Assembly: GCA_037013495.1 (NCBI GenBank)
Contig: CM072801.1
Span: 70,727,816 to 70,791,815 of the forward strand
Direction: 5' to 3'
DNA length: 64,000 nucleotides
Source of the DNA: Hippophae tibetana
Taxonomy: Eukaryota > Streptophyta > Magnoliopsida > Rosales > Elaeagnaceae
The notes under the pieces were generated by a model. The model ran no database searches, was not told the origin of the DNA, and saw only the letters and a list, made by a program, of their open reading frames with translations. Shown here piece after piece: positions 9,419 to 20,995 of the stretch (positions within the stretch are counted from its first letter, which is position 1; each line of letters begins with the position of its first letter). Both the position numbers and the translations under genes were made by a program.

Positions 9419-11953
9419 CAAGTTAACAGGAACCCCTTTCCTCTTCTCTCCTCTTAAATTTTTTGGAAGAATAGAGAGTTATTGATCACATAAATAAAGA
9501 TCCCTTGGTCAGAAAAAATATGTCTTTGACATATCTATTGAAAAAAATCGAAAGTAAGTAAAACGGAAATTTGTGATAAAAACATAAACCCTCGATAAGT
9601 GATGTAAACGATGGAATTTGGTTACAGAAATCAGGTTCTCTAGCGTGGCCAAAATTAATCGTGTGAATCGATACGAGCTTCGATGTTATATATTATAATA
9701 GGCTTTAAGATATCTCAGTCTAGAGTTATTGTCTATTAAAGTTGAAAATTCGATATATCAAATGTTTTGTTATTTTTTAACAAGTTAAAAGTAACCCCTT
9801 TCCTCTTCTCTCCTCTTAAATTTTTTGGAAGAATAGAGAGTTATTGATCACATAAATAAAGATCCCTTGGTCAGAAAAAATATGTCTTTTACATATCTAT
9901 TGAAAAAAATCGAAAGTAAGTAAAACAGAAATTTGTGATAAAAACATAAACCCTCGATAAGTGATGTAAACGATGGAATTTGGTTACAGAAATCAGGTTC
10001 TCTATGGTGGCCAAAATTAATCGTGTGAATCGATACGAGCTTCGATGTTATATATTATAATAGCCTTTAAGATACCTCAGTCTAGAGTTATTGTCTATTA
10101 AAGTTGAAAATTCGATATATCAAATGTTTTGTTATTTTTGAACAAGTTAACAGTAACCCCTTTCCTGTTCTCTCCTCTTAAATTTTTTGGAAGAATAGAG
10201 AGTTATTGATCACATAAATAAAGATCCTTACTCGGAACAAATATCTCTCTTACAGATCTATTGAATAAAATCGAAAGTAAGTAAAACGGGTATTGTGACA
10301 AAAACATAAACCCTCGATAAGTGATGTAAACGATGGAATTTGGTTACAGAAATCAGGTTCTTTAGCGTGGACAAAATTAATCGTGTGAATAGATACGAGC
10401 TTCAATGTTATATATTATAATAGTCTTTAAGATACCTCAGTCTAGAGTTATTGTCTATGAAAGTTGAAAATTCGATATATCAACTGTTTTGTTATTTTTT
10501 AACAAGTTAACAGTAACCCTTTTCCTGTTCTCTCCTCTTAAATTTTTTGGAAGAATAGAGATTTATTGATCACATAAATAAAGATCCCTTGTTCAGCCCA
10601 AATATCTCTTTTACATATCTATTGAATAAAATCGAAAGTAAGTAAAACGGAAATGTGTGAAAAAAACATAAACCCTCGTTAAGTGATGTAAAGGATGGAA
10701 TTTGGTTACAGAAATCAGGTTCTCTTGCGTGGGCAAAATTAATCGTGTGGTTCGATACGAGCTTTGATGTTATATATTATAATAGTCTTTAAGATACCTC
10801 AGTCTAGAGTTATTGTCGATTAAAGTTGAAAATTTGATATATAAAATGTTTTGTTATTTTTTAACAAGTTAACAGTAACCCCTTTCATGTTCTCTTCTCT
10901 TAAATTTTTTGGAAGAATAGAGATTTATTGATCACATAAATAAAGAACCCTTGGTCAGCACAAATATCTCTACTTTTACATATCTATTGAATAAAATCGA
11001 AAGTAAGTAAAACAGAAATGTGTGACAAAAACATAAACCCTCGATAAGTGATGTAAATGATGGAATTTGGTTACAGAAATCAGGTTCTCTTGCATGGCCA
11101 AAATTAATCGTGTGAATCGATACGAGCTTCAATGTTATATATTATAATAGTCGTTAAGATACCTAGGTCTAGAGTTATTGTCTATTAAAGTTGAAAATTC
11201 GATATATCAAATGTTTTGTTATTTTTTAACAAGTTAACAGTAACCCCTTTCCTGTTCTGTCCTCTTAAATTTTTTTGAAGAATAGAGATTTTTTGATCAC
11301 ATAAATAAAGATCCCTTGTTCAGCCCAAATATCTCTTTTACATATCTATGGAATAAAATCGAAAGTAAGTAAAACGGAAATGTATGGCAAAAACATAAAC
11401 CCTCGATAAGTGAAGTAAAGGATGGAATTTGGTTACAGAAATCAGGTTCTCTTGCGTGGCCAAAATTAATCGTGTGATTCGATACGAGCTTCGTTGTTAT
11501 ATATTATAATAGTCTTTAAGATACCTCAGTCTAGAGTTATGGTCGATTAAAGTTGAAAATTCGATATATCAAATGTTTTGTTATTTTTGAACAAGTTAAC
11601 AGTAACCCCTTTCTTGTTCTCTCCTCTTAAATTTTTTGGAAGAATAGAGATTTATTGATCACATAAATAAAGAACCCTTGGTCAGCCCAAATATCTCTTT
11701 TACATATCTATGGAATAAAATCGAAAGTAAGTAAAACGGAAATGTGTGACAAAAACATAAACCCTCGATAAGTGATGTAAACGATGGAATTTGGTTACAG
11801 AAATCAGGTTCTCTATCGTGGAAAAAACTAATCGTGTGAATCGATACGAGATTCGATGTGATATATTATAATAGTCGTTAAGATACCTCAGTCTAGAGTT
11901 ATTGTCTATTAAAGTTGAAAATTCGATATATCAAATGTTTTTTTATTTTTGAA
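9419..11953. repeat. HOR copy 5, variant (a-h-b-c-d-e-i/g)
   Basis: Monomers start at 9419 (a), 9781 (h), 10143 (b), 10503 (c), 10865 (d), 11230 (e with an f-like end) and 11592 (hybrid). The a-h-b-c-d stretch (9419-11229) closely repeats 5072-6882, so the h-containing HOR was itself copied. Confidence 0.9.
11592..11953. repeat. Hybrid i/g monomer
   Basis: The 5' part has 'cccctttcttgttctc' and 'gaacccttggtcagccc', a combination seen again only in the monomer at 60799. The 3' part is type g of the 7-mer HOR ('tcgtggaaaaaacta', 'gatgtgatat'). Confidence 0.75.
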
Positions 11954-13039
11954 CAAGTGAACAGTAACTACTTTCGTTTTCTCTTTTCTTAAATTATTTA
12001 GGGAGAATAGAGAATTATTGATCACATAAATAAAGATCCTTACTCGGCACAAATATCTCTCTTACAGATCTATTGAATAAAATCGAAAGTAAGTAAAACG
12101 GAAATTTGTGACAAAAACATAAACCCTCGATAAGTGATGTAAACGATGGAATTTGGTTACAGAAATCAGGTTCTCTAGCGTGGCCAAAATTAATCGTGTG
12201 AATCGATACGAGCTTCAATGTTATATATTATAATAGTCTTTAAGATACCTCAGTCTAGAGTTATTGTCTATGAAAGTTGAAAATTCGATATATCAACTGT
12301 TTTGTTATTTTTTAACAAGTTAACAGTAACCCTTTTCTTGTTCTCTCCTCTTAAATTTTTTGGAAGAATAGAGATTTATTGATCACATAAATAAAGATCC
12401 CTTATTCAGCCCAAATATCTCTTTTACATATCTATTGAATAAAATCGAAAGTAAGTAAAACAGAAATGTGTGACAAAAATATAAACCCTCGTTAAGTGAT
12501 GTAAATTATGGAATTTGGTTACAGAAATCAGGTTCTCTTGCGTGGCCAAAATTAATCGTGTGATTCGATACGAGCTTCGATGTTATATATTATAATAGTC
12601 TTTAAGATACCTCAGTCTAGAGTTATGGTCGATTAAAGTTGAAAATTCGATATATCAAATGTTTTGTTATTTTTGAACAAGTGAACAGTAACCACTTTCG
12701 TTTTCTCTTTCCTTAAATTATTTAGGGAGAATAGAGAATTATTGATCACATAAATAAAGATCCTTACTCGGCACAAATATCTCTCTTACAGATCTATTGA
12801 ATAAAATCGAAAGTAAGTAAAACGGAAATTTGTGACAAAAACATAAACCCTCGATTAGTGATGTAAACGATGGAATTTGGTTACAGAAATCAGGTTCTCT
12901 ATCGTGGAAAAAACTAATCGTGTGAATCGATACGAGATTCGATGTGATATATTATAATAGTCGTTAAGATACCTCAGTCTAGAGTTATTGTCTATTAAAG
13001 TTGAAAATTCGATATATCAAATGTTTTGTTATTTTTTAA
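11954..13039. repeat. Transitional monomers after the left HOR block
   Basis: Monomers start at 11954 (g-type front, b-type tail with 'cttcaatg' and 'caactg'), 12316 (f-like, 'cccttattcag', 'aaattatgg') and 12678 (g with 'tcgtggaaaaaac'). The first is a g/b hybrid. Confidence 0.8.
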
Positions 13040-15211
13040 CAAGTTAACAGGAACCCCTTTCCTCTTCTCTCGTCTTAAATTTTTTGGAAGAATAGAGAGT
13101 TATTGATCACATAAATAAAGATCCCTTGGTCAGAAAAAATATGTCTTTTACATATCTATTGAATAAAATCGAAAGTAAGTAAAACAGAAATTTGTGATAA
13201 AAACATAAACCCTCGATAAGTGATGTAATTGATGGAATTTGGTTACAGAAATCAGGTTCTCTAGGGTGGCCAAAATTAATCGTGTGAATCGATACGAGCT
13301 TCGATGTTATATATTATAATAGCCTTTAAGATACCTCAGTCTAGAGTTATTGTCTACTAAAGTTGAAAATTCGATATATCAAATGTTTTGTTATTTTTTA
13401 ACAAGTTAACAGTAACCCCTTTCCTGTTCTCTCCTCTTAAATTTTTTGGAAGAATAGAGAGTTATTGATCACATAAATAAAGATCCTTACTCGGAACAAA
13501 TATCTCTCTTACAGATCTATTGAATAAAATCGAAAGTAAGTAAAACGGAAATTTGTGACAAAAACATAAACCCTCGATAAGTGATGTAAACGATGGAATT
13601 TGGTTAGAGAAATCAGGTTCTCTAGCGTGGCCAAAATTAATCGTGTGAATCGATACGAGCTTCAATGTTATATATTATAATAGTCTTTAAGATACCTCAG
13701 TCTAGAGTTATTGTCTATGAAAGTTGAAAATTCGATATATCAACTGTTTTGTTATTTTTTAACAAGTTAACAGTAACCCTTTTCCTGTTCTCTCCTCTTA
13801 AATTTTTTGGAAGAATAGAGATTTATTGATCACATAAATAAGGATCCCTTGTTCAGCCCAAATATCTCTTTTACATATCTATTGAATAAAATCGAAAGTA
13901 AGTAAAACGGAAATGTGTGACAAAAACATAAACCCTCGTTAAGTGATGTAAAGGATGGAATTTGGTTACAGAAATCAAGTTCTCTTGCGTGGCCAAAATT
14001 AATCGTGTGATTCGATACGAGCTTCGATGTTATATATTATAATAGTCTTTAAGATACCTCAGTCTAGAGTTATTGTCGATTAAAGTTGAAAATTCGATAT
14101 ATAAAATGTTTTGTTATTTTTTAACAAGTTAACAGTAACCCCTTTCATGTTCTCTTCTCTTAAATTTTTTGGAAGAATAGAGATTTATTGATCACATAAA
14201 TAAAGAACCCTTGGTCAGCACAAATATCTCTTTTACATATCTATTGAATAAAATCGAAAGTAAGTAAAACGGAAATTTGTGACAAAAACATAAACCCTCG
14301 ATAAGTGATGTAAAGGATGGAATTTGGTTACAGAAAACAGGTTCTCTTGCGTGGCCAAAATTAATCGTGTGAATCGATACGAGCTTCAATGTTATATATT
14401 ATAATAGTCGTTAAGATACCTAGGTCTAGAGTTATTGTCTATTAAAGTTGAAAATTCGATATATCAAATGTTTTGTTATTTTTTAACAAGTTAAAAGTAA
14501 CCCCTTTCCTGTTCTGTCCTCTTAAATTTTTTTGAAGAATAGAGATTTATTGATCACATAAATAAAGATCCCTTGTTCAGCCCAAATATCTCTTTTACAT
14601 ATCTATGTATATTAAATCGAAAGTAAGTAAAACGGAAATGTATGACAAAAACAAAAACCCTCGATAAGTGAAGTAAAGGATGGAATTTGGTTACAGAAAT
14701 CAGGTTCTCTTGCGTGGCCAAAATTAATCGTGTGATTCGATACGAGCTTCGATGGTATATATTATAATAGTCTTTAAGATACCTCAGTCTAGAGTTATGG
14801 TCGATTAAAGTTGAAAATTCGATATATCAAATGTTTTTTTATTTTTGAACAAGTGAACAGTAACCACTTTCGTTTTCTCTTTTCTTAAATTATTTAGGGA
14901 GAATAGAGAATTATTGATCACATAAATAAAGATCCTTACTCGGCACAAATATCTCTCTTACAGATCTATTGAATAAAATCGAAAGTAAGTAAAACGGAAA
15001 TTTGTGAGAAAAACATAAACCCTCGATAAGTGATGTAAACGATGGAATTTGGTTACAGAAATCTGGTTCTCTAGCGTGGCCAAAACTAATCGTGTGAATC
15101 GATACGAGCTTCGATGTGATATATTATAATAGTCGTTAAGATACCTCAGTCTAGAGTTATTGTCTATTAAAGTTGAAAATTCGATATATCAAATGTTTTG
15201 TTATTTTTTAA
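13040..15211. repeat. Diverged relative of the 7-mer HOR (a/h-b-c-d-e-g)
   Basis: Monomers start at 13040, 13402, 13763, 14125, 14487 and 14850. The order matches the left HOR without f. The b copy lacks the 'gggtattgtg' deletion form and the d copy lacks the +3 'ctctactttt' insertion. This copy therefore looks like an ancestral or unhomogenised version. Confidence 0.75.
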
Positions 15212-16296
15212 CAAGTCAACAGTAACCCCTTTCCTCTTCTCTCCTCTTAAATTTTTTGGAAGAATAGAGAGTTATTGATCACATAAATAAATATCCCTTG
15301 GTCAGAAAAAATATGTCTTTTACATATCTATTGAATAAAATCGAAAGTACGTAAAACGAAAATTTGTGATAAAAACATAAACCCTCGATAAGTGATGTAA
15401 ACGATGGAATTTGGCTACAGAAATCAGGTTCTCTAGCATGGCCAAAATTAATCGTGTGAATCGATACGAGCTTCGATGTTATATATTATAATAGTCTTTA
15501 AGATACCTCAGTCTAGAGTTATTGTCTATTAAAGTTGAAAATTCGATATATCAAATGTTTTGTTATTTTTTAACAAGTTAACAGTAACCCCTTTTCTGTT
15601 CTCTCCTCTTAAATTTTTTGGAAGAATAGAGAGTTATTGATCACATAAATAAAGATCCCTTGGTCAGCAAAAATATGACTTTTACATATATATTGAATAA
15701 AATATAATGTAAGTAAAACGGAAATGTGTGACAAAAACATAAACCCTCGATAAGTGATGTAAAGGATGGAATTTGGTTACACAAATCAGGTTCTCTTACT
15801 TGGCCAAAATTAATCGTGTGATTCGATATGAGCTTCGATGTTATATATTATAATAATTGTTAAGATACCTCAGTCTAGAGTTATTATCGATTAATGTTGA
15901 AAATTGGATATATCAAATGTTTTGTTATTTTTTAACAACTTAATAGTAACCCTTTCATGTTCTCTTCTCTTAAATTTTTTAGAAGAATAGAGATTTAATG
16001 ATCATATAAATAAAAGATCCTTGGTCAGCACAAATATCTCTTTTACATATCTATTGAATAAAATTGAAACTAAGTAAAACGAAAATTTGTGACAAAAACA
16101 TAAACCCTCGATAAGTGATGTAAACGATGGAATTTGGTTACAGAAATCAGGTTCTCTTCCGTGGCCAAAATTAATCGTGTGAATCGTTAGGAGCTTCGAT
16201 GTTATATATTATAATAGTCGTTAAGATACCTCAGTCTAGAATTATTGTCGATTAAAGTTGAAAATTCGATATATCAAATGTTTTGTTATTTTTTAA
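14850..16296. repeat. Four-monomer block g-A'-j-d, also at 41989
   Basis: Monomers start at 14850 (g, 'atctggttctctag'; also the last monomer of the preceding diverged HOR), 15212 (A', 'caagtcaacag', 'tttggctacag', 'ctctagcatgg'), 15574 (j, 'aatataatgtaag', 'gatatgagc', 'ataattgtt', 'aattggatat') and 15936 ('aacaacttaatag', 'catgttctc'). The same order with the same rare variants recurs at 41989-43434. Confidence 0.85.
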
Positions 16297-19200
16297 CAAG
16301 TTAACAGTAACCCTTTTCCTGTTCTCTCCTCTTAAATTTTTTGGAAGAATAGAGATTTATTGATCACATAAATAAAGATCCCTTGTTCAGCACAAATATC
16401 TCTTTTACATATCTATTGAATAAAATCGAAAGTAAGTAAAACGGAAATGTGTGACAAAAACATAAACCCTCGATAAGTGATGTAAAGGATGGAATTTGGT
16501 TACAGAAATCAGGTTCTCTTGCGTGGCCAAAAATAATAGTGTGATTCGATACGAGCTTCGATGGTATATATTATAATAGTCTTTCAGATACCTCAGTCTA
16601 GAGTTATGGTCGATTAAAGTTGAAAATTCGATATATCAAATGTTTTGTTATTTTTGAACAAGTGAATAGTAACCACTTTCGTTTTCTCTTTTCTTAAATT
16701 ATTTAGGGAGAATAGAGAATTATTGATCACATAAATAAAGATCCTTACTCGGCAGAAATATCTCTCTTACAGATCTATTGAATAAAATCGAAAGTAAGTA
16801 AAACGGAAATTTGTGACAAAAACATAAACCCTCGATAAGTGATGTAAACGATGGAATTTGGTTACAGAAATCAGGTTCTCTAGCGTGGCCAAAACTAATC
16901 GTGTGAATCGATACGAGCTTCGATGTGATATATTATAATAGTCGTTAAGATACCTCAGTCTAGAGTTATTGTCTATTAAAGTTGAAAATTCGATATATCA
17001 AATGTTTTGTTATTTTTTAACAAGTTAAGAGTAACCCCTTTCCGGTTCTCTCCTCTTAAATTTTTTTGAAGAGTAGAGATTTATTGATCACATAAATAAA
17101 GATCCCTTGTTCAGCCCAAATATCTCTTTTACATATCTATTGAATAAAATCGAAAGTAAGTAAAACGGAAATGTATGACAAAAACATAAACCCTCGATAA
17201 GTGAAGTAAAGGATGGAATTTGGTTACAGAAATCAGGTTCTCTTGCGTGGCCAAAATTAATCGTGTGATTCGATACGAGCTTCGATGGTATATATTATAA
17301 TAGTCTTTAAGATACCTGAGTCTAGAGTTATGGTCGATTAAAGTTGAAAATTCGATATATCAAATGTTTTGTTATTTTTGAACAAGTGAACAGTAACCAC
17401 TTTCGTTTTCTCTTTTCTTAAATTATTTAGGGAGAATAGAGAATTATTGATCACATAAATAAAGATCCTTACTCGGCACAAATATCTCTCTTACAGATCT
17501 ATTGAATAAAATCGAAAGTAAAATGGAAATTTGTGACAAAAACATAAACCCTCGATAAGTGATGTAAACGATGGAATTTGGTTACAGAAATCAGGTTCTC
17601 TAGCATGGCCAAAATTAATCGTGTGAATCGATTCGAGATTCGATGTTATATATTATAATAGTCTGTAAGATACCTCAGTCTAGAGTTATTGTCTATTAAA
17701 GTTGAAAATTCGATATATCAAATGTTTTGTTATTTTTTAACAAGTTAACAGTAACCCCTTTCCTGTTCTCTCCTCTTAAATTTTTTGGAAGAATAGCGAG
17801 TTATTGATCACATAAATAAAGATCCCTTGGTCAGCAAAAATATGTCTTTTACATATCTATTGAATAAAATCGGAAGTAAGTAAAACGGACATTTGTGATA
17901 AAAACATAAACCCTCGATAAGTGATGTAAACGATGGAATTTGGTTAGAGAAATCAGGTTCTCTAGCTTGGCCAAAATTAATCGTGTGAATCGATACGAGC
18001 TTCGATGTTATATATTATAATAGTCTTTAAGATACCTCAGTCTAGAGTTATTGTCGATTAAAGTTGAAAATTCGATATATAAAATGTTTTGTTATTTTTT
18101 AACAAGTTAATAGTAACCCCTTTCATGTTCTCTTCTCTTAAATTTTTTGGAAGAATAGAGATTTATTGATCACATAAATAAAGAACCCTTGGTCAGCACA
18201 AATATCTCTTTTACATATCTATTGAATAAAATCGAAAGTAAGTCAAACGAAAATGTGTGACAAAAACATAAACCCTCGATAAGTGATGTAAAGGATTGAA
18301 TTTGGTTACAGAAATCAGGTTCTCTTGCGTGGCCAAAATTAATCGTGTGATTCGATACAAGCTTCGATGTTATATATTATAATAGTCTTTAAGATACCTC
18401 AGTCTAGAGTTATGTTCGATTAATGTTGAAAATTCGATGTATAAAATGTTTTGTTATTTTTTAACAAGTTAACAGTAACACCTTTCATGTTCTCTTCTCT
18501 TAATTTTTTTGGAAGAATAGAGATTTATTGATCACATAAATAAAGAACCCTTGGTCAGCACAAATATCCCTTTTACATATCTATTGAATAAAATCGAAAT
18601 AAGTAAAATGGAAATGTGTGACAAAAATATAAACCCTCGATAAGTGATGTAAAGGATGGAATTTGGTTACAGAAATCAGGTTCTCTTGCGTGGCCAAAAT
18701 TAATCATGTGATTCGATACGAGCTTCGATGTTATATATTATAATAGTCTTTAAGATACCTCAGTCTAGAGCTATTGTCGATTAAAGTTGAAAATTCGATA
18801 TATAAAATGTTTTCTTCTTTTTTAACAAGTTAATAGTAACCCTTTCCTGTTCTGTCCTCTTAAAGTTTTTTGAAGAATAGAGATTTATTGATCACATAAA
18901 TAAAGATCCCTTGTTCAGCCCAAATATCTCTTTTACATATCTATGGAATAAAATCGAAAGTAAGTAAAACGGAAATGTGTGACAAAACATAAACCCTCGA
19001 TAAGTGATGTAAAGGATGGAATTTGGTTACAGAAATCAGGTTCTCTTGCGTGGCCAAAATTAATCGTGTGATTCGATACGAGCTTCGATGGTATATATTA
19101 TAATAGTCTTTAAGATACCTCAGTCTAGAGTTATGGTCGATTAAAGTCGAAAATTCGATATATCAAATGATTTGTTATTTTTGAACAAGTGAACTGTAAC

Positions 19201-20995
19201 CACTTTCGTTTTTTCTTTTCTTAAATTATTTAGGGAGAATAGAGAATTATTGATCACATAAATAAAGATCCTTACTCGGCACAAATATCTCTCTTACAGA
19301 TCTATTGAATAAAATCGAAAGTAAGTAAAACGGAAATTTGTGACAAAAACATAAACCCTCGATAAGTGATGTAAACGATGGAATTTGGTTACGGATATCA
19401 GGTTCTCTAGCGTGGCCAAAACTAATCGTGTGAATCGATACGAGCTTCGATGTGATATATTATAACAGTCGTTGAGATACCTCAGTCTAGAGTTATGGTC
19501 GATTAAAGTTGAAAATTCGATATATCAAATGTTTTGTTATTTTTGAACAAGTGAACAGTAACCACTTTCGTTTTCTCTTTTCTTAAATTATTTAGGGAGA
19601 ATAGAGAATTACTGATCACATAAATAAAGATCCTTACTCGGCACAAATATCTCTCTTACAGATCTATTGAATAAAATCGAAAGTAAGTAAAACGGAAATT
19701 TGTGACAAAAACTTAAACCCTCGATAAGTGATGTAAACGATGGAATTTGGTTACAGAAATCAGGTTCTCTAGCGTGGCCAAAACTAATCGTGTGAATCGA
19801 TACGAGCTTCGATGTGATATATTATAATAGTCGTTAAGATACCTCAGTCTAGAGTTATTGTCTATTAAAGTTGAAAATTCGATATATAAAATGTTTTGTT
19901 ATTTTTTAACAAGTTAACAGTAACCCCTTTCCTGTTCTCTCCTCTTAAATTTTTTGGAAGAATAGAGATTTATTGATCACATAAATAAAGAACCCTTGGT
20001 CAGCACAAATATCTCTTTTACATATCTATTGAATAAAATCGAAAGTAAGTAAAATGGAAATGTGTGACAAAAACATAAACCCTCGATAAGTGATGTAAAG
20101 GATGGAATTTGGTTACAGAAATCAGGTTCTCTTGCGTGGCCAAAATTAATCGTGTGATTCGATACGAGCTTCGATGGTATATATTATAATAGTCTTTAAG
20201 ATACCTTAGTCTAGAGTTATTGTCGATTAAAGTTGAAAATTCGATATATAAAATGTTTTGTTATTTTTTAACAAGTTAACAGTAACCCCTTTCATGTTCT
20301 CTTCTCTTAAATTTTTTGGAAGAATAGAGATTTATTGATCACATAAATAAAGAACCCTTGGTCAGCACAAATATCTCTTTTACATATCTATTGAATAAAA
20401 TCGAAAGTAAGTAAAATGGAAATGTGTGACAAAAACATAAACCCTCGATAAGTGATGTAAAGGATGGAATTTGGTTACAGAAATCAGGTTCTCTTGCGTG
20501 GCCAAAATTAATCGTGTGATTCGATACGAGCTTCGATGGTATATATTATAATAGTCTTTCAGATACCTCAGTCTAGAGTTATGGTCGATTAAAGTCGAAA
20601 ATTCGATATATCAAATGTTTTGTTATTTTTGAACAAGTGAATAGTAACCACTTTCCTGTTCTCTCCTCTTAAATTTTTTGGAAGAATAGAGATATATTGA
20701 TCACATAAATAAAGATCCCTTGTTCAGCCCAAATATGTCTTTTACATATCTATGGAATAAAATCGAAAGTAAGTAAAACGAATATGTGTGACAAAAACAT
20801 AAACCCTCGATAAGTGATGTAAACGATGGAATTTGGTTAGAGAAATCAGGTTCTCTAGCATGGCCAAAATTAATCGTGTGAATCGATACGAGCTTCGATG
20901 TTATATATTATAATAGTCTTTAAGATACCTCAGTCTAGAGTTATTGTCTATTAAAGTTGAAAATTCGATATATCAAATGTTTTGTTATTTTCTAA
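16297..20995. repeat. Mosaic monomers, no clear HOR
   Basis: Monomers start at 16297, 16659 (g), 17021 (e', 'ttaagag', 'ccggttctc'), 17383 (g with 4-bp deletion), 17741, 18103, 18465, 18826, 19186 (g), 19548 (g), 19910, 20272 (X-like) and 20634 (Y1). Three consecutive units near 18.1-19.2 kb carry 'catgttctc' or 'cctgttctgtcc' fronts and mostly 'ctcttgcg' cores. The block ends where the X-Y expansion begins. Confidence 0.8.
17383..17740. repeat. Type g monomer with 4-bp deletion
   Basis: Here 'cgaaagtaagtaaaacgg' has become 'cgaaagtaaaatgg' (junction near 17520), giving a 358-bp unit. The same deletion marks g monomers at 41269, 54658, 57187 and 59717, so it tags a single lineage spread over the window. 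Confidence 0.85.
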
